Of a stretch of DNA of 64,000 bases, positions 9,021 through 18,495 are shown piece by piece (position 1 is the first letter of the stretch; each line of letters starts with the position of its first letter). The notes under the pieces are model-generated. The model made no database searches. It worked only from the letters and a program-made list of their open reading frames with translations, and was not told the DNA's origin. The position numbers and the translations under genes are program-made. This stretch comes from Chromohalobacter sp. 11-W (GTDB lineage: Bacteria > Pseudomonadota > Gammaproteobacteria > Pseudomonadales > Halomonadaceae), in NCBI RefSeq assembly GCF_029889905.1, contig NZ_JARANZ010000001.1, forward strand, positions 1-64,000. The letters run 5' to 3'.

Positions 9021-10970
9021 ATGACCGAACAGCAGAAAGTCTACCCGGTGGCGGAGGACTTCGCCGCCAATGCCTGGGCGGATAACGAGACGTATCTGAG
9101 CCTTTATCAGCGCTCCGTCGACGATCCCGAAGGCTTCTGGGCGGAACAGGCCGAGTCTCTGGATTGGTTCAAGGCGCCGACCAAGATCAAGAACACTTCA
9201 TTCGCCGCCTCCAACGTGGATATTCGCTGGTTCGAGGATGGCGAACTCAACGCCGCCTACAACTGCCTTGATCGCCATCTCGAGACCCGTGGCGATCAGC
9301 CGGCGATCATCTGGGAAGGCGACGATCCGGGGCAGGACAAGACCATTACCTACCGCGAGCTGCATGCCGAGGTGTGCCGCTTGAGCAACGCACTCAAGGA
9401 AATGGGTGTCACCAAGGGCGACACCGTCACGCTCTACATGCCGATGATTCCCGAGGCGTCGGTGGCGATGCTGGCGTGCGCGCGTATCGGGGCGATCCAC
9501 TCGGTGGTGTTCGGTGGCTTCTCGCCGGATGCGCTGGCACAACGCGTGGTCGATGCTCAGTCACGCGTGGTGATCACCGCCGACGAGTCGGTGCGCGGTG
9601 GCAAGCACGTACCGCTCAAGGATAACGTCGACGCCGCGATGACCCGTGACGGCACCGATATCGTCGACAAGGTGTTGGTCGTGCGCCGCACCGGCGGCGA
9701 GATCGAATGGCACGACGACCGCGACGTCTGGTACCACGAGTGGGTCGATCGCCAGTCCAGCGAATGCCCGGCGGAGAAGATGAACGCCGAGGATGCGCTG
9801 TTCATCCTCTATACCTCCGGCTCCACTGGGCGTCCCAAGGGACTCAAGCACACCACCGGGGGCTATCTGCTCTATGCGGCGCTGACGCATCGCTATGTAT
9901 TCGACTACCACGAAGGTGAAGTGTACTGGTGCAGTGCCGATGTGGGCTGGGTCACCGGGCATAGCTACATCGTCTATGGCCCGCTGGCCAACGGCGCGAC
10001 CACGCTGATGTTCGAAGGCGTGCCAAGCTATCCCACGCACGGGCGCCTCGGCGAGATCATCGATAAGCACCAGGTATCGATTCTCTACACCTCGCCGACC
10101 GCCATCCGCGCGTTGATGGCGCATGGCGAGAACATCATGGACTCGAGCCAGCGTGATAGCCTGCGTGTGCTGGGGTCGGTGGGTGAGCCGATCAACCCCG
10201 AGGCGTGGAGTTGGTTCCACCGTGTGATCGGCAACTCGCGCTGCCCGATCGTCGACACCTGGTGGCAAACCGAGACCGGCGGCATCATGATCACGCCGTT
10301 GCCGGGGGCCACCGATCTCAAGCCGGGCTCCGCCACGCGGCCGTTCTTCGGTGTGCGCCCGGCGCTGCTCGACAACGAGGGTAATGTGCTCGAAGGCGCC
10401 ACCTCGGGCAACCTGGTGCTCCTCGATTCTTGGCCCGGTCAGGCGCGCACCATCTGGAACGATCACGAACGCTTCGTGCAGACGTACTTCTCTCCTTACG
10501 AAGGTGTTTACTTCACCGGCGATGGCTGCCGTCGCGACGAGGATGGCTACTACTGGATCACCGGTCGCATAGACGACGTGCTCAACGTTTCCGGGCACCG
10601 CATGGGCACCGCCGAGATCGAATCCTCGTTGGTGGCACACAGCGCTGTGGCCGAAGCCGCTGTAGTGGGATATCCCCACGACATCAAGGGACAGGGCATC
10701 TACATTTACGTGACCCTGGGTGACGACGTCGAACCTAGTGAGGAGCTACGCAAGGAGTTGACGCAATGGGTGCGCAAGGATATCGGGCCGATCGCGACGC
10801 CGGATGTCATTCAGTGGGCGCCGGGGCTGCCGAAGACCCGTTCCGGCAAGATTATGCGGCGTATCTTGCGTAAGATCGCCGCCAACGAGTGCGAGGGCTT
10901 GGGCGACACCAGTACGCTGGCTGACCCGAGCGTGGTCGATGAGTTGATCGAGCACCGCGCCAATCGTTGA
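9021..10970 (+). CDS. acs: Acetyl-CoA synthetase
   Basis: AMP-forming acetate:CoA ligase that activates acetate for the TCA cycle and glyoxylate shunt. The 649-aa protein has the adenylate-forming A3 motif [11 protein letters not shown], the motif WWQTETGG, the hinge region [18 protein letters not shown], and the C-terminal [11 protein letters not shown] whose Lys is the acetylation-controlled residue. Start ATG at 9021 gives [10 protein letters not shown] at the normal family length (E. coli 652 aa); an upstream in-frame frame would add 42 residues without family support. A response regulator of the acs-activating type follows 259 bp downstream on the same strand, after a terminator. Confidence 0.98.
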   Translation: MTEQQKVYPVAEDFAANAWADNETYLSLYQRSVDDPEGFWAEQAESLDWFKAPTKIKNTSFAASNVDIRWFEDGELNAAYNCLDRHLETRGDQPAIIWEGDDPGQDKTITYRELHAEVCRLSNALKEMGVTKGDTVTLYMPMIPEASVAMLACARIGAIHSVVFGGFSPDALAQRVVDAQSRVVITADESVRGGKHVPLKDNVDAAMTRDGTDIVDKVLVVRRTGGEIEWHDDRDVWYHEWVDRQSSECPAEKMNAEDALFILYTSGSTGRPKGLKHTTGGYLLYAALTHRYVFDYHEGEVYWCSADVGWVTGHSYIVYGPLANGATTLMFEGVPSYPTHGRLGEIIDKHQVSILYTSPTAIRALMAHGENIMDSSQRDSLRVLGSVGEPINPEAWSWFHRVIGNSRCPIVDTWWQTETGGIMITPLPGATDLKPGSATRPFFGVRPALLDNEGNVLEGATSGNLVLLDSWPGQARTIWNDHERFVQTYFSPYEGVYFTGDGCRRDEDGYYWITGRIDDVLNVSGHRMGTAEIESSLVAHSAVAEAAVVGYPHDIKGQGIYIYVTLGDDVEPSEELRKELTQWVRKDIGPIATPDVIQWAPGLPKTRSGKIMRRILRKIAANECEGLGDTSTLADPSVVDELIEHRANR

Positions 10971-11052
10971 CACGTGTTGGGGTGGGTATCCAGCGTCGGT
11001 TCGTTCGACACGGGGCAGCACGCCAGCTCGCCTCGGGTACCCGCCCGACTTT

Positions 11053-11075
11053 CGCCGGCCGATGGCCGGCTTTTT
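11053..11075 (+). terminator. Rho-independent terminator after acs
   Basis: Stem gccggcc/ggccggc with a 3-nt loop, followed by TTTTT, 83 bp after the acs stop. It separates acs from the response regulator gene. Confidence 0.85.
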
Positions 11076-11229
11076 CGTGCCACCAGGAACGTTCGGGGGT
11101 GCGTCGACGCAAGGCTTGGGTATTGTCTACAGCATGGGGTAACATGCTGAAAACAAGAAGTGAACCTGATGCTTGCCGATGACAATCGCGGCACGACCGT
11201 TCGCTCCAGGGGGATCCGGAGGAGACACA

Positions 11230-11892
11230 ATGGCTTTTGCCCAGAAATTCATCGTCGCCGATGACCACCCGCTATTTCGTGCCGCGCTCAACCAGGCGTT
11301 GCGCCAAGTAGCGCCACAGGCGGAGATCGTCGAAGCCGATACCATGGAGGCGACGTCCGACATGGTAATGCGCCATCCCGATGCCGACCTTATCTTGCTC
11401 GACTTGCACATGCCGGGTGCGCATGGCTTTTCGGGACTGATCCAACTGCGCGGTCAGTCGCCCGAGGTGCCCGTGGTCGTCATTTCGGGCAGCGAGGAGC
11501 CGCCCGTAGTGCGTCGTGCCATCGACTACGGTGCCTCGGGGTTCATTCCCAAGTCCTCGTCGCTGGATGTTATCGCCGAGGCGATCCGACAAGTGCTCGA
11601 AGGGGAGGTTTGGTTGCCCGAGGAGATGGCTGATGTGCTCGGGGAGTCGAACGAAGATGAAGCGCGCTTCGCCGAAGCCATCGCCTCGCTGACACCTCAG
11701 CAGTTCCGCGTACTCAACATGTTGAACGAAGGTCTGCTCAACAAACAGATCGCCTATGAGCTCAACGTGTCGGAGGCGACCATCAAGGCGCATGTCACGG
11801 CGATTCTCCGCAAACTGGGTGTGCATTCGCGTACACAGGCGGTCATCGCCGCACAGAAGCTCGAGGTCGAACCGCCCAAGGTCGAGTCCTAG
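11230..11892 (+). CDS. crbR: LuxR-type response regulator (CrbR/ErdR-like)
   Basis: A 220-aa NarL/FixJ-type regulator. The receiver domain has acidic pocket residues DD at 11-12, the phosphoacceptor Asp58 in LLDLHMPG, and the conserved Lys in IPKSSS. A LuxR HTH covers about residues 155-210 (LTPQQFRVLNMLNEGLLNKQIAYEL). The name rests on context: it follows acs, and a CrbS-type kinase lies nearby. In Vibrio and Pseudomonas this pair activates acs. Start at 11230 has GGAGG 7 bp upstream. An upstream in-frame extension is unsupported. A different cognate kinase cannot be excluded. Confidence 0.82.
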   Translation: MAFAQKFIVADDHPLFRAALNQALRQVAPQAEIVEADTMEATSDMVMRHPDADLILLDLHMPGAHGFSGLIQLRGQSPEVPVVVISGSEEPPVVRRAIDYGASGFIPKSSSLDVIAEAIRQVLEGEVWLPEEMADVLGESNEDEARFAEAIASLTPQQFRVLNMLNEGLLNKQIAYELNVSEATIKAHVTAILRKLGVHSRTQAVIAAQKLEVEPPKVES

Positions 11893-11936
11893 GCTGTCCT
11901 TGGCGACAGCATACGAGACGAGGCCATGTGAGAGAC

Positions 11937-11974
11937 AAGAAGCCGTTCCCGTCGTTTAATGGGAGCGGCTTCTT
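11937..11974. terminator. Stem-loop between convergent crbR and mntR
   Basis: aagaagccgttccc pairs with gggagcggcttctt (one G-T pair) around an inner loop of about 10 nt. The T-run is short on both strands, but its place between two convergent genes fits a shared terminator. Confidence 0.55.
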
Positions 11975-12019
11975 CGTATCTGCGTGTCAGAGCGCGCTCC
12001 TGGGGCCCTCCAGGGCGGC

Positions 12020-12439
12020 CTAAGAAGGCGACTGGCGGCGCAGGAAATCGCGCATGGCGTTCACGGTTTCCTCACTGCAGTGATGCTCGATGCCCTCGGA
12101 GTCGGCACGTGCGACTTCCTCGGGCACACCGAGCGCCCGCAAGGCATCGAGTACTACCCGGTGGCGTGCCATGACGCGCTTGGCGAGCGCATCTCCCTCG
12201 TCGGTCAGGAAGATCCCGCGGTAGGGACGAGCGACGGCAAGTCCGTCGCGTTTCAAGCGTGCAATGACTTTCGACACCGCCGCTGCGCTGACGCCGAAAC
12301 ATTCGGCCAGATCGCTGGCACGTGCTTCGCCCAACTGCGTATGCAGGTGCGCGATTTCCTCGACATAATCCTCGACCAGTTCGGTCTGATGATCCTGCCG
12401 GACGCGTTTGAAATATTCGTGCTTGGGCTGAGACTTCAT
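12020..12439 (-). CDS. mntR: Manganese-dependent transcriptional regulator MntR
   Basis: A DtxR-family repressor of 139 aa that senses Mn2+ and shuts off manganese uptake. The N-terminal winged HTH includes ASDLAECFGVSAAAVSKVIARLKRDGL. The metal-binding and dimer domain has DSEGIEHHCSEET, supplying the conserved Glu and His ligands. No SH3 domain is present, as in E. coli MntR. It lies 13 bp after mntH on the same strand, so the regulator is co-transcribed with its target and probably autoregulated through the palindrome upstream of mntH. Confidence 0.92.
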   Translation of the reverse strand: MKSQPKHEYFKRVRQDHQTELVEDYVEEIAHLHTQLGEARASDLAECFGVSAAAVSKVIARLKRDGLAVARPYRGIFLTDEGDALAKRVMARHRVVLDALRALGVPEEVARADSEGIEHHCSEETVNAMRDFLRRQSPS

Positions 12440-12452
12440 GCAACCCCTGCTT

Positions 12453-13733
12453 TCAGTGTCCCGTGAACGTAGAAAATAGCACGTACGCGTTGAGGGCGAC
12501 GATCAACGTGCACACAATACCGCCCACCACGGTTACCGATTTGTGATTGACTAGATTGCCCATGATACGGCGATTGGCGGTGAAAAAAAGCAGTGGTATG
12601 AGTGCGAACGGTATTCCGAAGCTAAGAATCACCTGACTGGCGACCAAGGCCTTCTGCTCGGACACGCCGAGCATGATGATCACCAGCGCCGGCACCATGG
12701 TGACTAGACGGCGCACCCACAGGGGGATCGTGAAGGCCATGAAGCCTTGCATGATCACCTGTCCCGAGAGTGTGCCGACGATGGACGACGACAGACCAGC
12801 GAGTAGCAAGGCAGCACCGAAGACATGACTGGCCGTGACCTGGCCGAGCATCGGCGCCAGCAATTTATAGCTGTCACTGATGGTGGCGACATCCAGACGG
12901 CCGTTGGCATGGAAGGCCGCCGCTGCCATGGCCAGCATGCTGAGGTTGACCACGCCAGCGATGGCCATGCCGATGATGACATCCAGACGGTAGTAACGCA
13001 TCAAGCGTAGCCGATGGGCATCGTCCTTCACCTGGATCCGCTTCTGCGATAGTGCCGAGTGCAGATAGATGACATGCGGCATGACCGTGGCGCCGAGTAT
13101 GCCCGCCGCTAGATAGAGTGAATAGCTATCCGGGAAGCCAGGGATCAGCAGTCCTTCGAGCAAAGGGGTTGCTTCCGGCCGGCTGAGCACCAGCTCGAGG
13201 ATGAAGCCGCCCGCCACGGCCAGGATCATGGCGCCGATGACGATTTCCATGAGTCGGAAACCGTAGCGGTAGAGATGCAGCGCCAGATAGGTGATCGCCC
13301 CGGTGAGCAACGCGCCTTCCATCAACGATAGCCCGAACAACAGATTGAAGGCTAACGCCGCCCCAAGGAATTCGGCGAGATCGGTGGCGATGGCCACGAC
13401 CTCTGCTTGTATCCAATAGCCCCAGACCACGGGGCGTGGATAGCGTGCGCGGATCACCTGAGGCAGGTTGCGTCCGGTGGCAAGACCCAAACGTGCCGAG
13501 AGAGTCTGGATCAGCATGGCCATCAGGTTGGCGACGAGCACCACCCACAGCAGGGTATAGCCGTAGCGCGAGCCCGCTTCGATATTGGTGGCGAAGTTGC
13601 CGGGATCGATATAGGCCACCGCGGCGATCAGCGCGGGGCCGAAAAAGGCTGTCCATCCCCAGCGTCGGGCCTTGCCATTGAGCGTCGACGCCGCCTGCTC
13701 GCGGATCGCGCTGTCGGAAATCGTACTCAGCAT
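12453..13733 (-). CDS. mntH: NRAMP-family manganese transporter MntH
   Basis: Proton-coupled Mn2+/Fe2+ importer of the inner membrane. The 426-aa protein has the TM1 metal-binding motif DPGNFATNIEAGSRYGY and the TM6 motif MPHVIYLHSAL that supply the conserved Asp, Asn and Met ligands; about 11 hydrophobic segments are visible. Start at 13733 gives MLSTISDSAIREQA; its RBS is weak. A perfect 14-bp palindrome lies 15 bp before the start. It forms an operon with mntR. The pair sits between the acetate response regulator and its likely kinase, interrupting that module. Confidence 0.95.
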   Translation of the reverse strand: MLSTISDSAIREQAASTLNGKARRWGWTAFFGPALIAAVAYIDPGNFATNIEAGSRYGYTLLWVVLVANLMAMLIQTLSARLGLATGRNLPQVIRARYPRPVVWGYWIQAEVVAIATDLAEFLGAALAFNLLFGLSLMEGALLTGAITYLALHLYRYGFRLMEIVIGAMILAVAGGFILELVLSRPEATPLLEGLLIPGFPDSYSLYLAAGILGATVMPHVIYLHSALSQKRIQVKDDAHRLRLMRYYRLDVIIGMAIAGVVNLSMLAMAAAAFHANGRLDVATISDSYKLLAPMLGQVTASHVFGAALLLAGLSSSIVGTLSGQVIMQGFMAFTIPLWVRRLVTMVPALVIIMLGVSEQKALVASQVILSFGIPFALIPLLFFTANRRIMGNLVNHKSVTVVGGIVCTLIVALNAYVLFSTFTGH

Positions 13734-13748
13734 GGTAGCGACTCAATG

Positions 13749-13762
13749 TTAACCATGGTTAA
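13749..13762. promoter_or_regulatory. Candidate MntR operator
   Basis: Perfect 14-bp palindrome TTAACCATGGTTAA 15 bp upstream of mntH. A second half-site, GGTTAAC, lies about 14 bp further upstream (13776-13782). Position and symmetry fit a repressor site for the co-transcribed MntR; this is inference. Confidence 0.6.
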
Positions 13763-13869
13763 TCGAATGTATGAAGGTTAACTTAGAGGCCTTGGATTGA
13801 CCAATAGCCGTTGTCCCGAGAGTCGATTGAGTTTGACTATTAGTCGCATCCGAAGTTGTCCGCGCACGT

Positions 13870-16800
13870 TTAGGTATCCTGTCGAACGGCGCGGTTGGCT
13901 TGCAAGGTGCGTGTCAAAAGCGCCCGCAAGGCGGCGGGGCGCACCGGTTTGAGCAGCAATTGATAGCCATTGCGACGAATCTCCTCGGCGACCTCGTCGG
14001 TACGGTCGGCGGTGATCACGATACCCGGAACGGGGCCTTCGCAGAGCTCCTCGAGCGCTTCCAGCGCCATCAATCCGGTAACCTCGTTGTCCAGATGGTA
14101 GTCGGCGAGAATGGCTTCGGGATCGCTGTCCAGATGGCGTAACACCGACTTGGCGCCGCCGATGGACGTGGCGGTGAAGACTTCGCACTCCCAGCCATCG
14201 AGCATCGCCTTCATGCCCTCGAGGATCAGTGTTTCGTTGTCGATACACAGGATTCTGGCGCCTGCGAGTTTGTTGCCGGGACGCCGCGTGGGCGTATCCT
14301 CGGCGCTTTTTTCCTGTTGGCGTCCCTCGACCCGAGGCACCGACACCGAGAACACGGTGCCGACGTTTTCCCACGAGCGAATCTTGATGGGATGTTCGAG
14401 CACTCGGCTCATACGGTCGGCAATGGAGAGCCCGAGCCCCAGGCCCTTCTCGCTTTCCTTGTGACGCGAGGCCTGATCGAGGCGACGAAATTCCTGGAAG
14501 ATTTCCGCCTGCTTGGCCTCGGGAATGCCCGGACCGGTATCCCAAACTTCGATGGTCAGTTGCTCGCCCTTGCGCCGGCACCCCAGCAGCACACGCCCTT
14601 GCTGTGTATAGCGCAGCGCGTTGGAGAGGAAATTCTGCACGATGCGTCGTAACATCTGGGCGTCGCTGTCCACCCAGGTGCCGGTGGCAACGACATCCAG
14701 GTCGAGCCCGCGATCCGTGGCCATGACCTCGAACTCGGCGCGCAGCGGGCGCAGAATGTCGGTGAGCGGGAACTGTGTCCGGCGGGGTGTCAGGGCGCCG
14801 GCATCGAGTTTGGAGATGTCGAGCAGCGTGCTCAAAAGCTCCTCGGCGGCCTGTAGCGAATTGTCGATGTGGCCGATGGTATGGCGCAGCTCGTCGGCTT
14901 CGACCTGCTGTCCCAGTGCCGAGGTGAAGAGACGTGCGGCGTTGAGCGGTTGGAGCAGGTCATGGCTGGCGGCGGCCAGAAAACGTGTTTTTGAGGCGTT
15001 GGCCTCCTCGGCGACCTGCTTGGCTTGGCGCAGCGCCGACTCGGCCTCGGCGCGCACACGGTTTTCCTGGCGCAGGGCCGCGTTGGCTTCCGACAGCGCC
15101 TGGGTCCGCTCGCGGACGCGTTCCTCGAGGTTTTCGTTGGTCTCGCGCAGGGCAATTTCGGCCAGGCGGCGCTCGGTAATGTCCTGATAGAGGGCGAAGA
15201 ACCCGAGCACGCTCTCGCCTTCGCCGAAGTGGGGCGTGTAGGTCACCAGCATGTAACGCACGCCACCGTCGCCGTCGTCCTGTGAGATTTCGAAGCTCAC
15301 CCGCTCGCCGGCCAGCACACGATGCATCCACGGCGAGCGCTCGCGGATGACCTGGGCGGGCATGACGTGGTCGAAGCGTTCGCCGATCGCTTCGTTGCGG
15401 TCGATGCCCATTGCCGCTTCATAGGCACGGTTGGTGAAGAGGTAACGGCATTCCTTGTCGAAATAGGCGATCAGCGCCGGCACATTGTCGGTGTAGATGC
15501 GGATGTTGTTTTCGGAGCGGATCAGCGCCTCTTCGGTGCGCTTTTGCTGGGTAATGTCCTGATAGGTATAGACGAAGCCGCCGCCTGGCATGGGGTTGCC
15601 CTGAACCTCGAGCACCGTGCCATCCTGGCGGTAACGTACGTAGCGGTGTGGTTGCCCCTGGCGGATGTTGTCCATCAAGAGCTCGACGTGCTCCTCGGGG
15701 TCGCCGGGACCGTATTCGCCGTTATGCGCGTTGTAGCGCAGGATCTTGTCGAACGGCGCGTTGACCCGGATCAAACTGTCGGGGAAGCGAAACAGCTCCA
15801 GATAACGCTGGTTCCATACCACCAGGCGCGCGTTCTGATCGATCACGCTGATGCCCTGGTTGATATTCTCGATGGTCGCTTGCAGCAGGGCGCGGTTGAA
15901 CTCCAGCACCTGCGAGGCTTCGTCGACGATCGAGATGACATCGGAGATACCGATGCCGCGCCCTTGCAGCGCCGAATTGACCACGATGCGTGCCGACGAC
16001 GCTCCGAGTACTGAGGATAACAAGCGCTCGGTGAACTGGATGACGTCGATCGAGGCGCGGGTGTTGTCGTCCACGGACTGGCCGCCACGGCGTGAATAGT
16101 CCTCGAAGGCGCGCTGTACCTGGCTGGTGCCCAGGAAACGCTCGCAGAGGACCTTGAGATCGCCCACCGTGGTGGCGCCGGTCCAGGGGCGGTTGACCGA
16201 GGTCTGGCGAGTCTCGACGCTATCGACGAATAATGATGCCTGGATACGCTCGACGACGCGCTGCGGGGTGATCTGCGAGACAAAGATGTAGCAGAACAGG
16301 TTGAGCCCCAAGGACAGCATGACGCCGTGGGTGAAGCTGTCCCCGACGTTGAGCCCGAACAGGTGTGTCGGCGCCAGCCAGTCGAGCCCCAAGGGACCGC
16401 TGGTCAGCCAGGTCATGGGCAGCAATTCGGCCTGCACCAGCGCCGGGAGCAGCAGCGTGTAGGCCCACACCGCGAAACCGACGTTCATGCCGGCAATGAC
16501 GCCGAGGCGGTTGCCACGCTTCCAGTAAAGTCCGCCCAGCAAGGCAGGCGCGAACTGGGCGGCTGCGGCGAACGACAACATGCCTGTCGAGGCCAAGGTG
16601 CTGTATTCGGCGATCAGGCGATAAAAGATGTAGGCCAGCAGCAGAATGAGGACGATGGTCGCGCGTCGCGCACGTAGCACCAGCTTGGCGTAGTCGCCTT
16701 CGGTGACGAACCAGCGTAGGCGGAACAGCAGCGGGATGATGATCTCGTTGGAGATCATGATCGACACCGCCACGGCGGCCATGATGACCATGCCGGTCGC

Positions 16801-17820
16801 TGCCGAGAGCCCGCCGATAAAGGTGAGCAGCCCCAGCCATTCGCTGCCGCCGGCCATGGGCAGCGCCAGCATGAAGGTATCGGGGTTGACCTCACCATCG
16901 GGGAATATCGTCAGGCCCGCCGCTGCGATAGGCAGCACGAAGAAACCGATGGCGGCTAGATACAGCGGGAATAGCCAGCGGGCGCGCTTGGCGTCGTCTG
17001 CGTGGGTGTTTTCGACCACGGCGAGGTGAAACTGGCGGGGCAGGCAGAAGATGGCCAGCATCGCGAGTAGCGTCTGTGCCCAGAAGCCGTGGCCGAAATC
17101 CTGCTCGGTCAGTTGACGCTGCAATTCCAGATGCGTATCGGCGCGGCCGAACAGGTCGCCGAGGCCGTCGAACATGCCCCAGGTGACGTAGGCGCCGAGC
17201 ACCAGGAAGGCGACCAGTTTGACCAGCGATTCGAAGGCGATGGCGTGAATCAGGCCCTCGTGATGCTCGGTGGCATCGGTATGTCGCGTGCCGAAGAGAA
17301 TGGCGAACAGCGCCATGACGGCCGCGATATAGAAGGCCGTATCGCCGAACACAGGGGCGCGGGTCAGATCGGCGCTGTCGGTCAGCACGGTGAATGCCGA
17401 GGCCACGGCCTTCAGTTGCAAGGCGATGTAGGGCAGCGTGCCGATCAAAGCCACCAGGCTGGCGAATGCCGCCAACGACTGGGTCTTGCCATAGCGCGAG
17501 GCGATGAAGTCGGCGATCGAGGTCACGTTCTGGCGTTTGGCGACGCGGATCATCTTGGCCAATACGGGCCAGAATAGCAGGAAGGTCAGAATCGGGCCGA
17601 CAAAGATGCTGGCGAACGACCAGCCCGACGTGGCGGCCTCGCCGACGGCGCCATAGAACGTCCACGAGGTACAGTAGACCGCCAGCGCGAGGCTGTAGAC
17701 GATGGGTCGCCGTCTGCCCGGTCCATGGCGCTTGGCCTGGCTATCGCCACGCCAAGCGATGGCAAATAATACGGCAATGTAGATCAGCGATATGACGATC
17801 AGTAGCCAGCCAGCAAACAT
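13870..17820 (-). CDS. crbS: Sodium/solute symporter-hybrid histidine kinase (CrbS/MxtR type)
   Basis: A 1316-aa fusion. Residues 1 to about 500 form an SSS-type symporter domain with about 13 membrane helices. Two PAS domains follow, the first containing NINQGISVIDQNARLVVWNQ and the second SENNIRIYTDNVPALIAYF, then a coiled-coil. The histidine kinase core has His953 in ASHDLLQPLNA, N-box NFLSNALRYTQQGR, and G-boxes DTGPGIPE and GLGLGLSIADR. A C-terminal receiver carries Asp1240 in LADYHLDN. CrbS/CrbR-type kinases control acs and related genes in Vibrio and Pseudomonas. CbrA is a close architectural relative, but CbrA pairs with the sigma54 regulator CbrB, which is absent here. Start has GGGGAG upstream. 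Confidence 0.88.
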   Translation of the reverse strand: MFAGWLLIVISLIYIAVLFAIAWRGDSQAKRHGPGRRRPIVYSLALAVYCTSWTFYGAVGEAATSGWSFASIFVGPILTFLLFWPVLAKMIRVAKRQNVTSIADFIASRYGKTQSLAAFASLVALIGTLPYIALQLKAVASAFTVLTDSADLTRAPVFGDTAFYIAAVMALFAILFGTRHTDATEHHEGLIHAIAFESLVKLVAFLVLGAYVTWGMFDGLGDLFGRADTHLELQRQLTEQDFGHGFWAQTLLAMLAIFCLPRQFHLAVVENTHADDAKRARWLFPLYLAAIGFFVLPIAAAGLTIFPDGEVNPDTFMLALPMAGGSEWLGLLTFIGGLSAATGMVIMAAVAVSIMISNEIIIPLLFRLRWFVTEGDYAKLVLRARRATIVLILLLAYIFYRLIAEYSTLASTGMLSFAAAAQFAPALLGGLYWKRGNRLGVIAGMNVGFAVWAYTLLLPALVQAELLPMTWLTSGPLGLDWLAPTHLFGLNVGDSFTHGVMLSLGLNLFCYIFVSQITPQRVVERIQASLFVDSVETRQTSVNRPWTGATTVGDLKVLCERFLGTSQVQRAFEDYSRRGGQSVDDNTRASIDVIQFTERLLSSVLGASSARIVVNSALQGRGIGISDVISIVDEASQVLEFNRALLQATIENINQGISVIDQNARLVVWNQRYLELFRFPDSLIRVNAPFDKILRYNAHNGEYGPGDPEEHVELLMDNIRQGQPHRYVRYRQDGTVLEVQGNPMPGGGFVYTYQDITQQKRTEEALIRSENNIRIYTDNVPALIAYFDKECRYLFTNRAYEAAMGIDRNEAIGERFDHVMPAQVIRERSPWMHRVLAGERVSFEISQDDGDGGVRYMLVTYTPHFGEGESVLGFFALYQDITERRLAEIALRETNENLEERVRERTQALSEANAALRQENRVRAEAESALRQAKQVAEEANASKTRFLAAASHDLLQPLNAARLFTSALGQQVEADELRHTIGHIDNSLQAAEELLSTLLDISKLDAGALTPRRTQFPLTDILRPLRAEFEVMATDRGLDLDVVATGTWVDSDAQMLRRIVQNFLSNALRYTQQGRVLLGCRRKGEQLTIEVWDTGPGIPEAKQAEIFQEFRRLDQASRHKESEKGLGLGLSIADRMSRVLEHPIKIRSWENVGTVFSVSVPRVEGRQQEKSAEDTPTRRPGNKLAGARILCIDNETLILEGMKAMLDGWECEVFTATSIGGAKSVLRHLDSDPEAILADYHLDNEVTGLMALEALEELCEGPVPGIVITADRTDEVAEEIRRNGYQLLLKPVRPAALRALLTRTLQANRAVRQDT

Positions 17821-17844
17821 GCTCTCTCCCCTATGTTTGCGGCC

Positions 17845-17874
17845 ATTCTAGGGTAATCCGCTGGTGCGCGTCAG
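17845..17874 (-). promoter_or_regulatory. Sigma70 promoter for crbS
   Basis: On the minus strand CTGACG, 18-bp spacer, TAGAAT, about 25 bp before the crbS start. Both boxes match consensus at 5 of 6 positions. Confidence 0.6.
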
Positions 17875-17886
17875 TCGTCCATCCTC

Positions 17887-18402
17887 TCAGGACGTTTTAC
17901 ATAGAGTCTGGTAAAGCGGGGTGTCGGCGCCAATGTCGTGCAGTGCGGAGGCGTCTGGCTGGCGCTCATCGCCAACCAGCGGCGCCCATTCCCGTTCGTC
18001 GCAGTTCATCAGATAGGCCTGATGGGTCACACGGTCCGTGACCTGTTTCTCGAAACGATAGAGGATAAATTCCATCATGCGTTGGCCGTTGGCCTCGGTG
18101 GTGCGTAAATGATCGTGATCGATCACCTCGAAGGCGACGGGTAAGGGGTATAGATACGTCCAGGGCCGCCAGAACATCGAATCATATTCGACATCGACGA
18201 CCTCGGCGGAGTCGGGCAGTTGCTGCTGCTTGGACGCCAACCAGTTGTATTCATAGTAGATCTGATAACTGAGCATTCCTACGCCTGCTAGTGCCGGCAC
18301 GATCCAGCGGGGCAAGCGCTTGCCGCTAAGCTGTCGCAGGATCAACCCGATCCCTGCAGCGCCGAGGCCGGCAAATATCACCGCGATCAATTGCCAAATC
18401 AT
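17887..18402 (-). CDS. Unknown membrane-anchored protein beside crbS and the symporter
   Basis: A 171-aa protein I do not recognise. Two hydrophobic helices (about residues 2-24 and 31-48) are followed by a soluble C-terminal domain of about 120 residues. That domain is rich in Tyr, Trp and acidic residues (MFWRPWTYLYPLPVAFEVID) and has two Cys (MNCDERE and the C-terminal TLCKTS). No known motif is visible. Start ATG at 18402 follows GGGAGAG; the upstream in-frame ATG at 18417 lacks an RBS. It lies between crbS and the symporter operon on the same strand, 66 bp before crbS and 93 bp after the symporter, so a shared role in solute sensing is plausible but unproven. Confidence 0.75.
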   Translation of the reverse strand: MIWQLIAVIFAGLGAAGIGLILRQLSGKRLPRWIVPALAGVGMLSYQIYYEYNWLASKQQQLPDSAEVVDVEYDSMFWRPWTYLYPLPVAFEVIDHDHLRTTEANGQRMMEFILYRFEKQVTDRVTHQAYLMNCDEREWAPLVGDERQPDASALHDIGADTPLYQTLCKTS

Positions 18403-18495
18403 AATCTCTCCCTGCAACGAAATCGGGCCTCCCCCAGGGAAGCCCGATAGTGTGATCCCGTGGCCCGGGCCAGCCGAGCCGATGGGTATTATGGC

